From Aureimonas sp. ME7 (GTDB taxonomy: Bacteria; Pseudomonadota; Alphaproteobacteria; Rhizobiales; Rhizobiaceae), in the NCBI RefSeq assembly GCF_903970965.1, contig NZ_CAJCKW010000003.1, positions 1 through 64,000 on the forward strand: a stretch of 64,000 nucleotides of DNA, read 5' to 3'. The notes below the pieces were generated by a model, which had not been told where the DNA came from, did no database searches, and was given only the letters and a program-made list of their open reading frames with translations. How positions within the stretch are numbered: position 1 is the stretch's first letter; the number at the start of each line of letters is the position of its first letter. Position numbers and translations under genes: made by a program. Below, one piece after another: positions 7,993-15,790 of the stretch.

Positions 7993-9279
7993 TTGAGCGT
8001 GACGCTGCTTCGAAGCTTGAAGGCCGACAGTCCCGCGCGCTCCGCCGCGTGGCCGCTCGGCCTAAGCGAGGGCGTGCCGCGGCCTGGCGATTTCGCCGTG
8101 TTCGACACGCCGCCCGATACGCGGCGCGTCGATATCTACGAAGCGCATGCCGTGTTCGATCTCGTCGAGGAACTCGAGTTTCTCGGTGCGCGCGCCATCG
8201 AGGCGAACGTCTTCTTCACCCCGCGCTTTCTCGCTCCCGCCATGCCGCGCCTCGACGAGCGCCGGGTCCGGCTCATGGTGGCGCGCGACGAGAACTCGCA
8301 GCGCTCGCGCCTGCGCTTCCTGATGCCCTTCTCGGTGGAGCGCCTCGGCGCGCCGTCGCGGATGACGGCGGTGCGCGCCTGGACCCACCCGTTCGGCCCC
8401 CTCGGCTCTCTCCCGCTCGACGGCGACGCGCCGGACCGTACGGCTGCCGGCCTCCTCGATGCCCTTCGCGAGCCAGGCCATGCGCTGCCCAGGCTCCTGG
8501 TCCTGCCGGACCTTCCCGTTTCGGGGCGTCTGGCCGACGTGCTCCTGCGCGCGGCCGAAGGCGCCGGGCTCGCCCATGCCTGGACGGACCGGCGGGCGCG
8601 CGCCTTTCTGGACGCGGAAACCGGCGATCCCGGCGATGTCCTGCGCCGGCACCTGGGTGCCAAGGGACGGCGCGACCACGCCCGCCGTCTTCGCCGCCTC
8701 CAGGCCATGGGCGCGGTGCGCTTCGAGGTCGCGGCCGACCCCGAACCCGTGCGCGCGGCGCTGGAGGACTTTCTCCATCTCGAAGCCTCCGGCTGGAAGG
8801 GGCGGCGGCGCAGCGCTCTTCTGATCGACCGCCACCGCGCCGCCTTCGCGCGCGAGGCGGTGAACGGCCTGTCCGAGGCCGGCATGGTCCGCATCTACAC
8901 GCTGCGCCTCGACACCCGAGCCGTCGCCAGCCTCGTGGTGCTCCATTCCGGCGGCCATGCCGTCGCCTGGAAGACCGCCTTCGACGAGGCCTATCGTTCC
9001 TGCCGCCCGGGCGCGCTCGTCGCCGCGCTGGCGACGGAGGCGCTTCTCGCCGACCCCGTGATCCGAAGCGTCGATTCCTGCACCGTGCCCGACCACGGCG
9101 TGATGAACCTGCTCTGGCCAGGGCGCCGCGAGGTCGGTACGCTGGTGATCGGTCTGGAGCCGGGGATGGACGGCGCGGTGGCGGACGGCGCGCGCGCGAT
9201 CGAGGACGGCCGCCACCGTGCCAACCGTCGCCGGATCTGGCGCGAGCGTCTCGCGCGGCTTTGGCCGAGGCGGAGCTAG
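7993..9279 (+). CDS. GNAT/FemAB-like acyltransferase (CelD/BcsL-type)
   Basis: A 428-residue cytoplasmic protein resembling the CelD-like acyltransferases (COG5653), which have two GNAT-like halves and are often linked to cell-surface polysaccharide modification. The second half carries the best-conserved part, including LEASGWKGRRRSALL and AWKTAFDEAYRSCRPGALV, then an Arg-rich tail. The start is TTG 7993 or GTG 7999 behind AGAGGA. No cellulose or exopolysaccharide operon adjoins it, so the acceptor is unknown. The stop lies 5 bp from the end of the convergent murQ. Confidence 0.7.
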   Translation: MSVTLLRSLKADSPARSAAWPLGLSEGVPRPGDFAVFDTPPDTRRVDIYEAHAVFDLVEELEFLGARAIEANVFFTPRFLAPAMPRLDERRVRLMVARDENSQRSRLRFLMPFSVERLGAPSRMTAVRAWTHPFGPLGSLPLDGDAPDRTAAGLLDALREPGHALPRLLVLPDLPVSGRLADVLLRAAEGAGLAHAWTDRRARAFLDAETGDPGDVLRRHLGAKGRRDHARRLRRLQAMGAVRFEVAADPEPVRAALEDFLHLEASGWKGRRRSALLIDRHRAAFAREAVNGLSEAGMVRIYTLRLDTRAVASLVVLHSGGHAVAWKTAFDEAYRSCRPGALVAALATEALLADPVIRSVDSCTVPDHGVMNLLWPGRREVGTLVIGLEPGMDGAVADGARAIEDGRHRANRRRIWRERLARLWPRRS

Positions 9280-9283
9280 CGTT

Positions 9284-10111
9284 TCAGCGTTCGCGTTCGC
9301 GCTCGAGATCAAGAACCGCCTCGCGGATGGCGCCACCGTTTCGTGCGAGAGCATCGAGCGCCTGCCTCTCGTCGCATCCAGCCAACTCGCCGACGATCCG
9401 GGCGGCCCGGTCGCGCAGCTTGGCGTTGGAGGCACGCATCTCCACCATACGCCCGCGGAACACGCGCCCGAGCTTTGTCATCAGCAGTGTCGAGAAGAGG
9501 TTCAGCGCCGCCTTCTGCGCCGTGCCGGCCGCAAGCCGCGTAGAGCCCGCGAGGACTTCCGGGCCGGTGCGCAGGAGGATCGGATGCTCGCCGGCTGCAA
9601 GGAGCGGAGCGTCGGCGTTGTTGGCAAGCGCCACCGTCAGCGCGCCCGCCTCGCGCGCCGTTCGGATGGCGTCGAGGGTGAAGGGCGTGCGCCCGCTCGC
9701 TGCCAGCCCGACGACCACGTCGTTGGAGCCGGGGCGAAGGGCTCGGATCGCGTCCGCCGCCGCGCCTGCATCGTCCTCGGCGCCTTCCCTGGCCCGCAGA
9801 AGGCTCCCTTCGCCGCCGGCCAGGATCACGACCCGGCGCGCGTCCGGCCAGTCGAAGGTTGGGCCGAGTTCCACGGCGTCGAGAAGGCCGATGCGCCCGG
9901 ACGTGCCGGCCCCGCAATAAACGAGACGGGCGGTCGGATCGTGCCGGAGGCGTTCGGCCGCCGCCGTTGCCGCCCGTTCGATGGCCGGCAGGGCCGCTTC
10001 CACGGCATCCAGCGCCCCGCGCTGCCCGGCGAGGAGGGCGGCCAGGATTTCGCCGGGCGCTCGCGTTTCCAGATCCGCAAAGCGTGCCTCCGCCCGTTCC
10101 GTTTCGTCCAT
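9284..10111 (-). CDS. murQ: N-acetylmuramic acid 6-phosphate etherase
   Basis: A cytoplasmic lyase of about 275 residues that cleaves the lactyl ether of MurNAc 6-phosphate to GlcNAc 6-phosphate and D-lactate in cell-wall recycling. The SIS domain contains the hallmark CGAGTSGRIGLLDAVELGPT (66-85) with one catalytic Glu, and REGAEDD (108-114) with the second. Slightly shorter than the usual 300 residues. ATG 10111 has AGGA upstream; longer in-frame starts run through the tRNA gene and are rejected. No anmK, murK, murP or nagZ neighbour is present, so the source of the substrate must be encoded elsewhere. Confidence 0.9.
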   Translation of the reverse strand: MDETERAEARFADLETRAPGEILAALLAGQRGALDAVEAALPAIERAATAAAERLRHDPTARLVYCGAGTSGRIGLLDAVELGPTFDWPDARRVVILAGGEGSLLRAREGAEDDAGAAADAIRALRPGSNDVVVGLAASGRTPFTLDAIRTAREAGALTVALANNADAPLLAAGEHPILLRTGPEVLAGSTRLAAGTAQKAALNLFSTLLMTKLGRVFRGRMVEMRASNAKLRDRAARIVGELAGCDERQALDALARNGGAIREAVLDLERERER

Positions 10112-10161
10112 TCCCGCCGTCCTCGCTTGTTTGAGCGACAGCGAAACGAAGGGAGGGGCCA

Positions 10162-10175
10162 TCGGTTCGAACCGA
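10162..10175. repeat. 14-bp perfect palindrome upstream of murQ
   Basis: TCGGTTCGAACCGA is a perfect inverted repeat located 51 bp upstream of the murQ start, between murQ and tRNA-Leu. It could be an operator. It also resembles the T-arm of the neighbouring tRNA-Leu (TCGG...CGAACCGAC). Function not established. Confidence 0.4.
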
Positions 10176-10229
10176 CGCGAACCGGCGGTCGGGAAGGCGA
10201 GGGAAAACGATAGGGGTGGGCGGGCAAGG

Positions 10230-10252
10230 ACCGGTCCAGCATCAAGGACCGG
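10230..10252 (-). terminator. Hairpin immediately 3' of tRNA-Leu
   Basis: ACCGGTCC (10230-10237) and GGACCGGT (10246-10253) pair around an 8-base loop, starting at the last base of the tRNA CCA end in the direction of tRNA transcription. The arms lie within an 11-bp direct repeat (CAAGGACCGGT at 10225 and 10243). It is probably a processing or termination hairpin; the downstream U-tract is poor. Confidence 0.5.
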
Positions 10253-10337
10253 TGGTGCGGGTGGTCGGAATCGAACCGACACTCCTTTCGGAACCGGATT
10301 TTGAGTCCGGCGCGTCTACCAGTTCCACCACACCCGC
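10253..10337 (-). tRNA. tRNA-Leu (anticodon CAA)
   Basis: An 85-nt leucine tRNA on the minus strand. The acceptor arms GCGGGTG (10337-10331) and CACCCGC pair perfectly, and CCA is encoded at the 3' end. The D-arm carries GGTAGACGCG. The anticodon stem CCGGA/TCCGG holds the loop CTCAAAA with anticodon CAA, which reads UUG codons. A long variable arm (about TTCCGAAAGGAGT) is typical of class II tRNAs, and the T-arm GTCGGTTCGATTCCGAC is complete. Confidence 0.95.
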
Positions 10338-10418
10338 ATGCGGCGGACGCCCGATGGGCGTTCACGAGCGTTCTCATGCCATGAAAGGGCGCAAGCGTCC
10401 AGCCTGCCCGGCTCCGTC

Positions 10419-10446
10419 TTGCGTCGGCTCGAACCTGTGCTAGAGG
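10419..10446 (+). promoter_or_regulatory. Candidate sigma-70 promoter of dsbB
   Basis: TTGCGT (10419-10424) and TAGAGG (10441-10446) are separated by 16 bp and lie 55 bp upstream of the dsbB ATG. Consensus match is moderate. Confidence 0.4.
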
Positions 10447-10500
10447 CAGGGCCGATCGGCATGGCGCGGCCCGCCAAGGGTCCGAAAGGCATCGACACGG

Positions 10501-11046
10501 ATGGTTGAGCGCATTCCCTTGAAAGCCGGCACCGGCTTTCGCCAGACTTTGGCGGCCGCGATCCTGGCCGCGGGCATGGCGGCGACGGTCGGCGGCGCCC
10601 TCCTGTTCCAGCATGTCGGCGGCTACATGCCCTGCGCGCTCTGCCTGGAGCAGCGAACGCCCTATTACATCGGCGTGCCGGTGGCGCTGGCGGCCCTCCT
10701 CGCTTCGTGGCTGAAGGCGCCGCCGATCGTGACGCGCGGACTTCTTCTGGCGGTCGGCGGGCTGATGCTGTGGGCGATGGGGCTCGGCATCTTCCATGCC
10801 GGCGTCGAATGGGGCTTCTGGGCCGGGCCGACGGACTGCGCGGCCGGGGCGCCGATCGACCTGTCGGGCGATCTCCTGTCTTCGCTCGACGCCGTGCGTC
10901 CTCCGTCCTGCAGCGAGGCGGCCTTGCGCATTCTCGGCCTGTCGCTCGCCGGCTGGAACGCGATCATCGCGGCCTGCCTTGCCGCGATCGCGCTGCGCAG
11001 CGCGCTGGCGCGCGGCGACCGCTTCGTCCGATCGGTGGCCCGATAA
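10501..11046 (+). CDS. dsbB: Disulfide bond formation protein DsbB
   Basis: A 181-residue inner-membrane protein that reoxidises DsbA and passes electrons to quinone. Four membrane segments are evident. The first periplasmic loop carries the CALC redox pair (Cys45, Cys48) and the second the partner Cys113 and Cys137, in the positions expected for DsbB. The preceding ATG context is weak but the N-terminus fits the family. A strong shared terminator follows, and the convergent neighbour is an HNH endonuclease gene. No dsbA lies in the window. Confidence 0.92.
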   Translation: MVERIPLKAGTGFRQTLAAAILAAGMAATVGGALLFQHVGGYMPCALCLEQRTPYYIGVPVALAALLASWLKAPPIVTRGLLLAVGGLMLWAMGLGIFHAGVEWGFWAGPTDCAAGAPIDLSGDLLSSLDAVRPPSCSEAALRILGLSLAGWNAIIAACLAAIALRSALARGDRFVRSVAR

Positions 11047-11048
11047 GG

Positions 11049-11089
11049 AAAAGCCCGCGCGAACCGGTGGGGTTCGCGGCGGGCTTTTA
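11049..11089. terminator. Bidirectional terminator between dsbB and the HNH gene
   Basis: AAAAGCCCGC...GCGGGCTTTT forms a long GC stem flanked by A/T tracts, so it should work on both strands. The TAA stop of the convergent HNH gene (11087-11089) lies inside the T-tract. Confidence 0.85.
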
Positions 11090-11647
11090 TTCCGGCTCCA
11101 GCTCGGAGTCCCAGTAGAGGTAGTCGAGCCAGCTTTCGTGCAGGAAGTTCGGCGGGAACTGCCGGCCGTTGTTGTGCAGGTCGTGGACCGTCGGCTGGTA
11201 GGGCACCTGATGCGGGTGCATCCCGGCGTCCTTGGGCATCAGGCCGCCCTTCCTGAGGTTGCACGGAGAGCAGGCGGTGACGACGTTTTCCCAGGTGGTC
11301 AGCCCGCCGCGCGAGCGCGGGATCACATGGTCGAAGGTCAGCTCGTGCGGCGAGCCGCAATACTGGCACTGGAAGCGGTCGCGAAGGAACACGTTGAAGC
11401 GCGTGAAGGCCGGGTGGCGCGCCGGCTTCACGTAGGACTTCAGGCACACGACCGACGGCAGGCGCATGGAGAAGGTCGGGCTGTGAACGGCCCGGTCGTA
11501 TTCGGCCAGGATCGTCACCCGGTCGAGGAACACGGCCTTGATCGCGTCCTGCCACGACCAGAGCGACAGCGGATAATAGCTGAGCGGCCGGTAGTCGGCG
11601 TTCAGGACGAGCGCGGGAGACAGAGAGGACGGCACTGCGATCGTCAA
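11087..11647 (-). CDS. HNH endonuclease domain protein
   Basis: A 186-residue cytoplasmic protein with an HNH nuclease core at about residues 90-140: CQYC (94-97) and CSPCN (126-130) form the structural zinc site, and DHVIPRSRGG (106-115) supplies the catalytic Asp-His. The N-terminal 80 residues (LNADYRPLSYYPLSLWSW) are typical of a widespread, solitary bacterial HNH family of uncertain role. There is no restriction methylase or phage gene nearby, so it is best viewed as a housekeeping-type HNH protein rather than a defence system. Confidence 0.88.
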   Translation of the reverse strand: MTIAVPSSLSPALVLNADYRPLSYYPLSLWSWQDAIKAVFLDRVTILAEYDRAVHSPTFSMRLPSVVCLKSYVKPARHPAFTRFNVFLRDRFQCQYCGSPHELTFDHVIPRSRGGLTTWENVVTACSPCNLRKGGLMPKDAGMHPHQVPYQPTVHDLHNNGRQFPPNFLHESWLDYLYWDSELEPE

Positions 11648-11812
11648 GGAGCTTCTCCTTCACGCAAGGCAGCGGTTCCGCTCGAACGGGAGCCGGTTTT
11701 GCGAAACCGTATGCTCATGCACGTTTCATAGGCGTCTTCACTATCGTGGCGTATCGTGTCGCCTTTGTGAAGCCGTTGACGGCGCTGCCAAAACGCCATG
11801 CACAGCCATGAT

Positions 11813-12487
11813 CTAGGAATTCGTGTCTCCGCCCGCCAGCGGGGCCACCCCTCCCGCCGGTGCGGCGTCGCGACGCGTGATCGCATGGTAGTAGCGCCAG
11901 AGGAGGCGCGCGGCGAGCGAGCGCACCGGGCGCCACGCGGCCGCGATGCGCACCACCTCGCGTTCGCTCGGCCGCGCGGGAACTCCGAGCGCATGGCCGA
12001 CGGCGACCCGGAGGGCGAGATCGCCGGCCGGGAAGATGTCGGGATGCCCCAGCGCGAAGAGGAGGTAGCATTCCGCCGTCCAGCGTCCGATGCCCGGCAA
12101 GGCGACGAGTTCGGCGATCGCGTCGTCCGGCTCGGCGCGCTCGATCCGGGCGAGGTTGAGCGAACCGTCGCCGATCGCACGGGCGAGCGCGAGGAGCGTT
12201 CGCTCCTTGGCGGCGGACAGGCCGACGCGCCGGAACGTTTCGGGCGGGGCGGCAAGCACGGCGGCCGGCTCGGCGAGATCCACCGCAAGGGCGAGGCGGG
12301 CGAAGATCGCATCCGCGCTGGCGCGCGACACCTGCTGGGCAACCACGGTCGCCGCCAGTCCCGCGAACCCCGGCTGCCCGGCCCGCAGCGGCACCTCGCC
12401 CGCGACAAGGCAGACGGCCTCCATGCGCGGGTCGATCGCCCGCAGGCGAGCGAGCCCGCGTTCCACGTCGGCCTCCGTGCGGATCAT
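11813..12487 (-). CDS. DNA-3-methyladenine glycosylase II (AlkA/HhH-GPD family)
   Basis: A 224-residue base-excision repair glycosylase. The helix-hairpin-helix ALPGIGRWTAECYLL (129-143) is followed by the catalytic Asp in FPAGDLALR (Asp156), matching AlkA-type enzymes that remove alkylated purines. The N-terminal TBP-like domain of E. coli AlkA is missing, as in many shorter bacterial members. I chose ATG 12487, the first start that begins the conserved fold, although its ribosome-binding site is weak; longer starts would run into the divergent gluQRS start. Confidence 0.88.
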   Translation of the reverse strand: MIRTEADVERGLARLRAIDPRMEAVCLVAGEVPLRAGQPGFAGLAATVVAQQVSRASADAIFARLALAVDLAEPAAVLAAPPETFRRVGLSAAKERTLLALARAIGDGSLNLARIERAEPDDAIAELVALPGIGRWTAECYLLFALGHPDIFPAGDLALRVAVGHALGVPARPSEREVVRIAAAWRPVRSLAARLLWRYYHAITRRDAAPAGGVAPLAGGDTNS

Positions 12488-12555
12488 AGGGAATGCGGGC
12501 ACGCGGCTCTGCCTCGACTTTTCTTCGGTGGGCTTTCCCCTCACATAAGGGAGGC

Positions 12556-13464
12556 ATGACCGCATCGGAACCTTCCCCCCGCATCTTCCGCTTCGCCCCC
12601 AGTCCCAACGGCCGGCTGCATCTCGGCCATGCCTATTCCGCCCTTCTGAACGCCGATCTCTCCGCTCGGGCCGGAGCCCGGCTCCTCCTGCGGCTGGAAG
12701 ACATCGACACCACGCGCTGTACGCCCGAGCTGGAACAAGGGCTTCTGGAGGACCTCCAATGGCTGGGCTTCCGGCACGAGAGCCCCGTGCGCTGCCAGTC
12801 CCGGCACTTCGCGGACTACCAGGCGGCGCTGGGTGCGCTGATCGAGGAGGGGCTCGCCTATCCCGCCTTCATGACGCGCGGCGAGATCCGGCGCTTCGCC
12901 GAAGGCTTCGCGGAGCGGGAAGGGCGCCCATGGCCGGCGGACCCGGACGGGGCGCCGCTCTACCCCGGTCTCGACCGGGCACTGGCGCCAAGCGAGCGGG
13001 AAGGGCGGATCGCCGCCGGCGAGCCCTATGCCTGGCGCCTCGACATGGAGGCGGCCTTGGCAAGGCTCGGAGAGGATCTGGCCTTCGTCGAATGGGACGA
13101 CGAGGCGCAGGTGAGCGTTCGGGCCGAGCCGGGCGTATGGGGCGATGTGGTCCTTGCGCGCCGCGACGTGCCGACGAGCTATCACCTGTCGGTGGTGATC
13201 GATGACGCGCTGCAGGGCGTCTCCGACGTCGTGCGCGGGCGCGACCTCTTACCCTCCACCTCGGTTCACCGCGTCCTCCAGGCGCTGCTCGGCCTTCGCG
13301 CGCCGCGCTATCGCCACCACGACCTGATTCTCGGGGCCGATGGGCGCAAGCTCGCCAAGAGCCGGGGCGACGTTTCGCTGCGCGCCTTCGCCCGATCCGG
13401 CCTGACGCCGGCCGACATCCGGCGGATGGTCGGCCTCAGTGCATCAACGCCAGCCAGCCTGTGA
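12556..13464 (+). CDS. gluQRS: Glutamyl-Q tRNA(Asp) synthetase
   Basis: A 302-residue paralogue of the glutamyl-tRNA synthetase catalytic domain that attaches glutamate to the queuosine base of tRNA(Asp). The class I signatures are HLGH (22-25) and KLAKS near the end, and RFAPSPNGRLHLGH is diagnostic. It lacks the anticodon-binding domain, as expected. The cysteines of the zinc site of E. coli GluQRS are not conserved (YPAFMTR in place of a Cys-containing segment). The start follows AAGGGAGG. The 3' end overlaps the convergent permease by 29 bp. Confidence 0.92.
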   Translation: MTASEPSPRIFRFAPSPNGRLHLGHAYSALLNADLSARAGARLLLRLEDIDTTRCTPELEQGLLEDLQWLGFRHESPVRCQSRHFADYQAALGALIEEGLAYPAFMTRGEIRRFAEGFAEREGRPWPADPDGAPLYPGLDRALAPSEREGRIAAGEPYAWRLDMEAALARLGEDLAFVEWDDEAQVSVRAEPGVWGDVVLARRDVPTSYHLSVVIDDALQGVSDVVRGRDLLPSTSVHRVLQALLGLRAPRYRHHDLILGADGRKLAKSRGDVSLRAFARSGLTPADIRRMVGLSASTPASL

Positions 13465-14392
13465 GGGTAACAGCCGAGGCGACCGTGGAAACCAGGATCA
13501 CGCTCGCCGCCAGCCGCTCGCCGGCCCGGAAATGGGTGGAGAACAGGTAGGCGTTGACCCCGATCGGGCAGGCCGCGCCCACCACCGCCACGGATAGCCA
13601 GAGCGGGGGAAGGGCGAGAAGTGTGCCCACCGCCCAGACGATCGACGGCTGGACGAGAAGGGTCAGTACGGTCAGGACGCCGGGAACCCGAAGCTGGCCG
13701 GCGATCCGGTAGCGCGGCAGCGACATGCCGAGCGCGAAGAGCGCCAGCGGCCCCGCGGTTTCCGCCACGAGGCGGATCACCTCGCCGTGGAGCCCGTTCA
13801 GCGGCAGCCCGGTCAGGCGCCACAGGGCGCCGAGCGCTAGGCCCACGACGATGGCGTTGCGCGACAGGTTGCGCGCGACCTCGCCGATCACCTTGGCCGG
13901 CGAAAAGGCGCCCTCCGCTCCGCCCTCGCGCGCGTCGCCGAGCGCCGCGCGCTCCAAGAGCAGGGTCGAGACGAGCATCATCACCGGCGTGTGGATCGCA
14001 AGGATGAGGGCGAGCGCATCGAGGCCCGGCCGGCCGAACGCCTGCTCCGTCACCGGAATGCCGACGAAGATCAGGTTGGAGAAGCTCGCCGAAACGCCGG
14101 CGATGACCGCCGCCCGCCGGTCTGCCCCCGTGAAGCGACGCGCCACGATCATCCCGGCGGCATAGATCGGCGCCACGCCGCTGAAATAGGCGAGCCACAG
14201 GATGAGCGGATCGGCCCCGCCGAAATCGGCGGTCGCCACCGTGCGGAACAGGAGCGCGGGAACGGCGATGCGAAACACAAAGGTCGACAGGGCGTCGCCG
14301 ATCGAGGCGGGAAGATACCGCAGCTGGACCGCGATCGTCCCCAGCGCGATCAGCGTGAAGATCGGGGCGACGATGGTGAGAACAAGCAGCAT
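13436..14392 (-). CDS. AEC-family transporter (auxin efflux carrier type)
   Basis: A 318-residue inner-membrane permease with about ten predicted membrane helices in two halves, matching the AEC/Mem_trans family. Recognisable parts are FRIAVPALLFRTVA, the NLIFVGIPVTEQAFG motif with its helix-breaking Pro, and the C-terminal CPIGVNAYLFSTHF stretch. Bacterial members move organic acids such as malate or malonate, and the substrate here is unknown. ATG 14392 follows GGGAGCG. Longer in-frame extensions lack membrane-protein character and are rejected. Confidence 0.88.
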   Translation of the reverse strand: MLLVLTIVAPIFTLIALGTIAVQLRYLPASIGDALSTFVFRIAVPALLFRTVATADFGGADPLILWLAYFSGVAPIYAAGMIVARRFTGADRRAAVIAGVSASFSNLIFVGIPVTEQAFGRPGLDALALILAIHTPVMMLVSTLLLERAALGDAREGGAEGAFSPAKVIGEVARNLSRNAIVVGLALGALWRLTGLPLNGLHGEVIRLVAETAGPLALFALGMSLPRYRIAGQLRVPGVLTVLTLLVQPSIVWAVGTLLALPPLWLSVAVVGAACPIGVNAYLFSTHFRAGERLAASVILVSTVASAVTLTGWLALMH

Positions 14393-14557
14393 GACGCTCC
14401 CGAAGCCGACGGTCTCCCCCGCGCATAGCGCGGCCCGCGGCCGGACGCGAGGGCTTGCGGACGGCCCGAGGGCTTGACGCCGTCCCGCCGGCTGGTATCG
14501 CGAGGGCGGAAGGGCTCCGATCGGCGCCTTGCTGGCGTTCACCGAAAGGGCAAGGCC

Positions 14558-15454
14558 TTGGCCCGGCTGCTGCCGTTCTTCCCTGCGATCTTCGTGTTTC
14601 TCTGGTCCACCGGCTTCGTCGGCGCGCGCTATGCGATGCCGCATGCCGAACCCTTCACCTTCCTGTCGCTGCGCTATGCGCTGGCGCTCGTGATTCTCCT
14701 GCCGGTGGCCGGTTTCGCTTGGGCACGGGCGCGCGCAGAGGTCAGCGCGCCCGCGCTCGCCCATGCGGCCTTTGCCGGAAGCCTGATCCACGGCGTTTAT
14801 CTCGGCGGCGTGTTCTTCGCCGTGCGCCACGGGCTGCCGGCCGGCATCGCGGCGCTGGTGGCCGGGCTGCAGCCGCTCCTGACCGCGCTGATGGCCTCTT
14901 CGCTGGTCGGCGAACGGGTCGTGGCGCGCCACTGGCTGGGGCTCGCGGTGGGGCTTCTGGGGGTGGCGCTCGTGGTCGCCCCCAAGCTCGGGGCGGCCGG
15001 GGGCTTCACCTTCGGCCAGCTCGCCCCCGCGCTTCTGGCGGTGCTTGCGATCTCGCTCGGCACCGTGTGGCAGAAGCGGTTCGTCGGCACTCTCGATCTT
15101 CGCGTCGGCACGGCGGTCCAGTATGTCGGCGCGCTGGTGCCGACCTTCATGGCGGCGTACGCGTTCGAGACGATGCGCGTCGAATGGACGGGCGAACTCG
15201 TCTTCGCCCTTCTGTGGCTGACCGTAATGCTGTCGATCGGGGCGGTGTTCCTGCTTCTCTACCTGATCCGCCAGGGCGCTGTGTCCAAGGTCGCGTCCTT
15301 GATGTATCTGGTGCCCGCCGTCACCGCGATCCTCGCTTTTCTCCTGTTCGGCGAGGCGCTCGCGCCCGTGCAGCTTCTCGGCATGGCGCTGGCGGCCGGC
15401 GGGGTCGCGGCGGCGACGGGAGCACTGCGCTTTGGTCGCGGCGTCAGGTCATGA
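14558..15454 (+). CDS. EamA/DMT-family permease
   Basis: A ten-helix drug/metabolite transporter of about 298 residues made of two EamA repeats. The first begins FLWSTGFVGARYAMPHAEPF and the second after LAISLGTVWQKRF. The C-terminal YLVPAVTAILAFLLFGE stretch is typical of the family. I propose TTG 14558, with AAGG just upstream, because it puts the N-terminus where the family begins; an upstream TTG at 14474 would add a basic non-conserved leader. Substrate unknown. It is divergent from the AEC transporter. Confidence 0.85.
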   Translation: MARLLPFFPAIFVFLWSTGFVGARYAMPHAEPFTFLSLRYALALVILLPVAGFAWARARAEVSAPALAHAAFAGSLIHGVYLGGVFFAVRHGLPAGIAALVAGLQPLLTALMASSLVGERVVARHWLGLAVGLLGVALVVAPKLGAAGGFTFGQLAPALLAVLAISLGTVWQKRFVGTLDLRVGTAVQYVGALVPTFMAAYAFETMRVEWTGELVFALLWLTVMLSIGAVFLLLYLIRQGAVSKVASLMYLVPAVTAILAFLLFGEALAPVQLLGMALAAGGVAAATGALRFGRGVRS

Positions 15455-15528
15455 GGTCGCAAGCGCTCGCGCCGGTGCGCGGATGCGCTTATATGAGGGT
15501 GGGGCCGGAGCCCTTCGGATAAGGCCAG

Positions 15529-15717
15529 ATGTCGACGATCTTCTCCATTCTCGCCGTGGTCTTCATGATCGCGGTCGCCGTGGTCTTGGTGATGGGCCTC
15601 GCCAACATGATGCGCGGCGGCCCGGGCAACACGTCGCAAAAGCTGATGCGCGCGCGCGTCATGCTTCAGGCCATCGCCGTCGCGGTGATGGTGGGCGCGC
15701 TCTACTTCGCGCGCTGA
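15529..15717 (+). CDS. HIG1-domain twin-transmembrane protein
   Basis: A 62-residue inner-membrane protein with two hydrophobic segments (about 4-26 and 44-61) joined by a short loop containing MMRGGPGNTSQKLMRARVMLQ. This matches the bacterial HIG1_N family, related to mitochondrial respiratory supercomplex factors. In bacteria its role is unproven, but association with cytochrome oxidase is suspected. It precedes the corrinoid adenosyltransferase gene, an arrangement that recurs in Hyphomicrobiales, and a hairpin separates the two. Confidence 0.85.
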   Translation: MSTIFSILAVVFMIAVAVVLVMGLANMMRGGPGNTSQKLMRARVMLQAIAVAVMVGALYFAR

Positions 15718-15718
15718 C

Positions 15719-15750
15719 GGACGAACGCTCCCCTTCGCGCGCGTTCGTCC
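15719..15750 (+). terminator. Hairpin between HIG1 gene and adenosyltransferase gene
   Basis: GGACGAACG (15719-15727) pairs with CGTTCGTCC (15742-15750) around a 14-base loop, just after the HIG1 stop. No strong U-tract follows, so it may attenuate rather than fully terminate. Confidence 0.4.
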
Positions 15751-15790
15751 TAGTTGTGGACGGACACTGGCGGATGGGGATGCGAAGGCG

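Noticed and set aside
10112-10282. Longer murQ start
   Set aside because: It would read through the palindrome and into tRNA-Leu. ATG 10111 has a ribosome-binding site and matches the family start.
11087-11647. HNH endonuclease as part of a defence or restriction system
   Set aside because: No methylase, helicase, toxin or phage gene is nearby, and this HNH family is widely distributed as a single gene between housekeeping genes.
15751-15790. Cobalamin riboswitch before the adenosyltransferase gene
   Set aside because: The gap after the HIG1 gene is only 73 bp and mostly a simple hairpin, too short for a B12 element.
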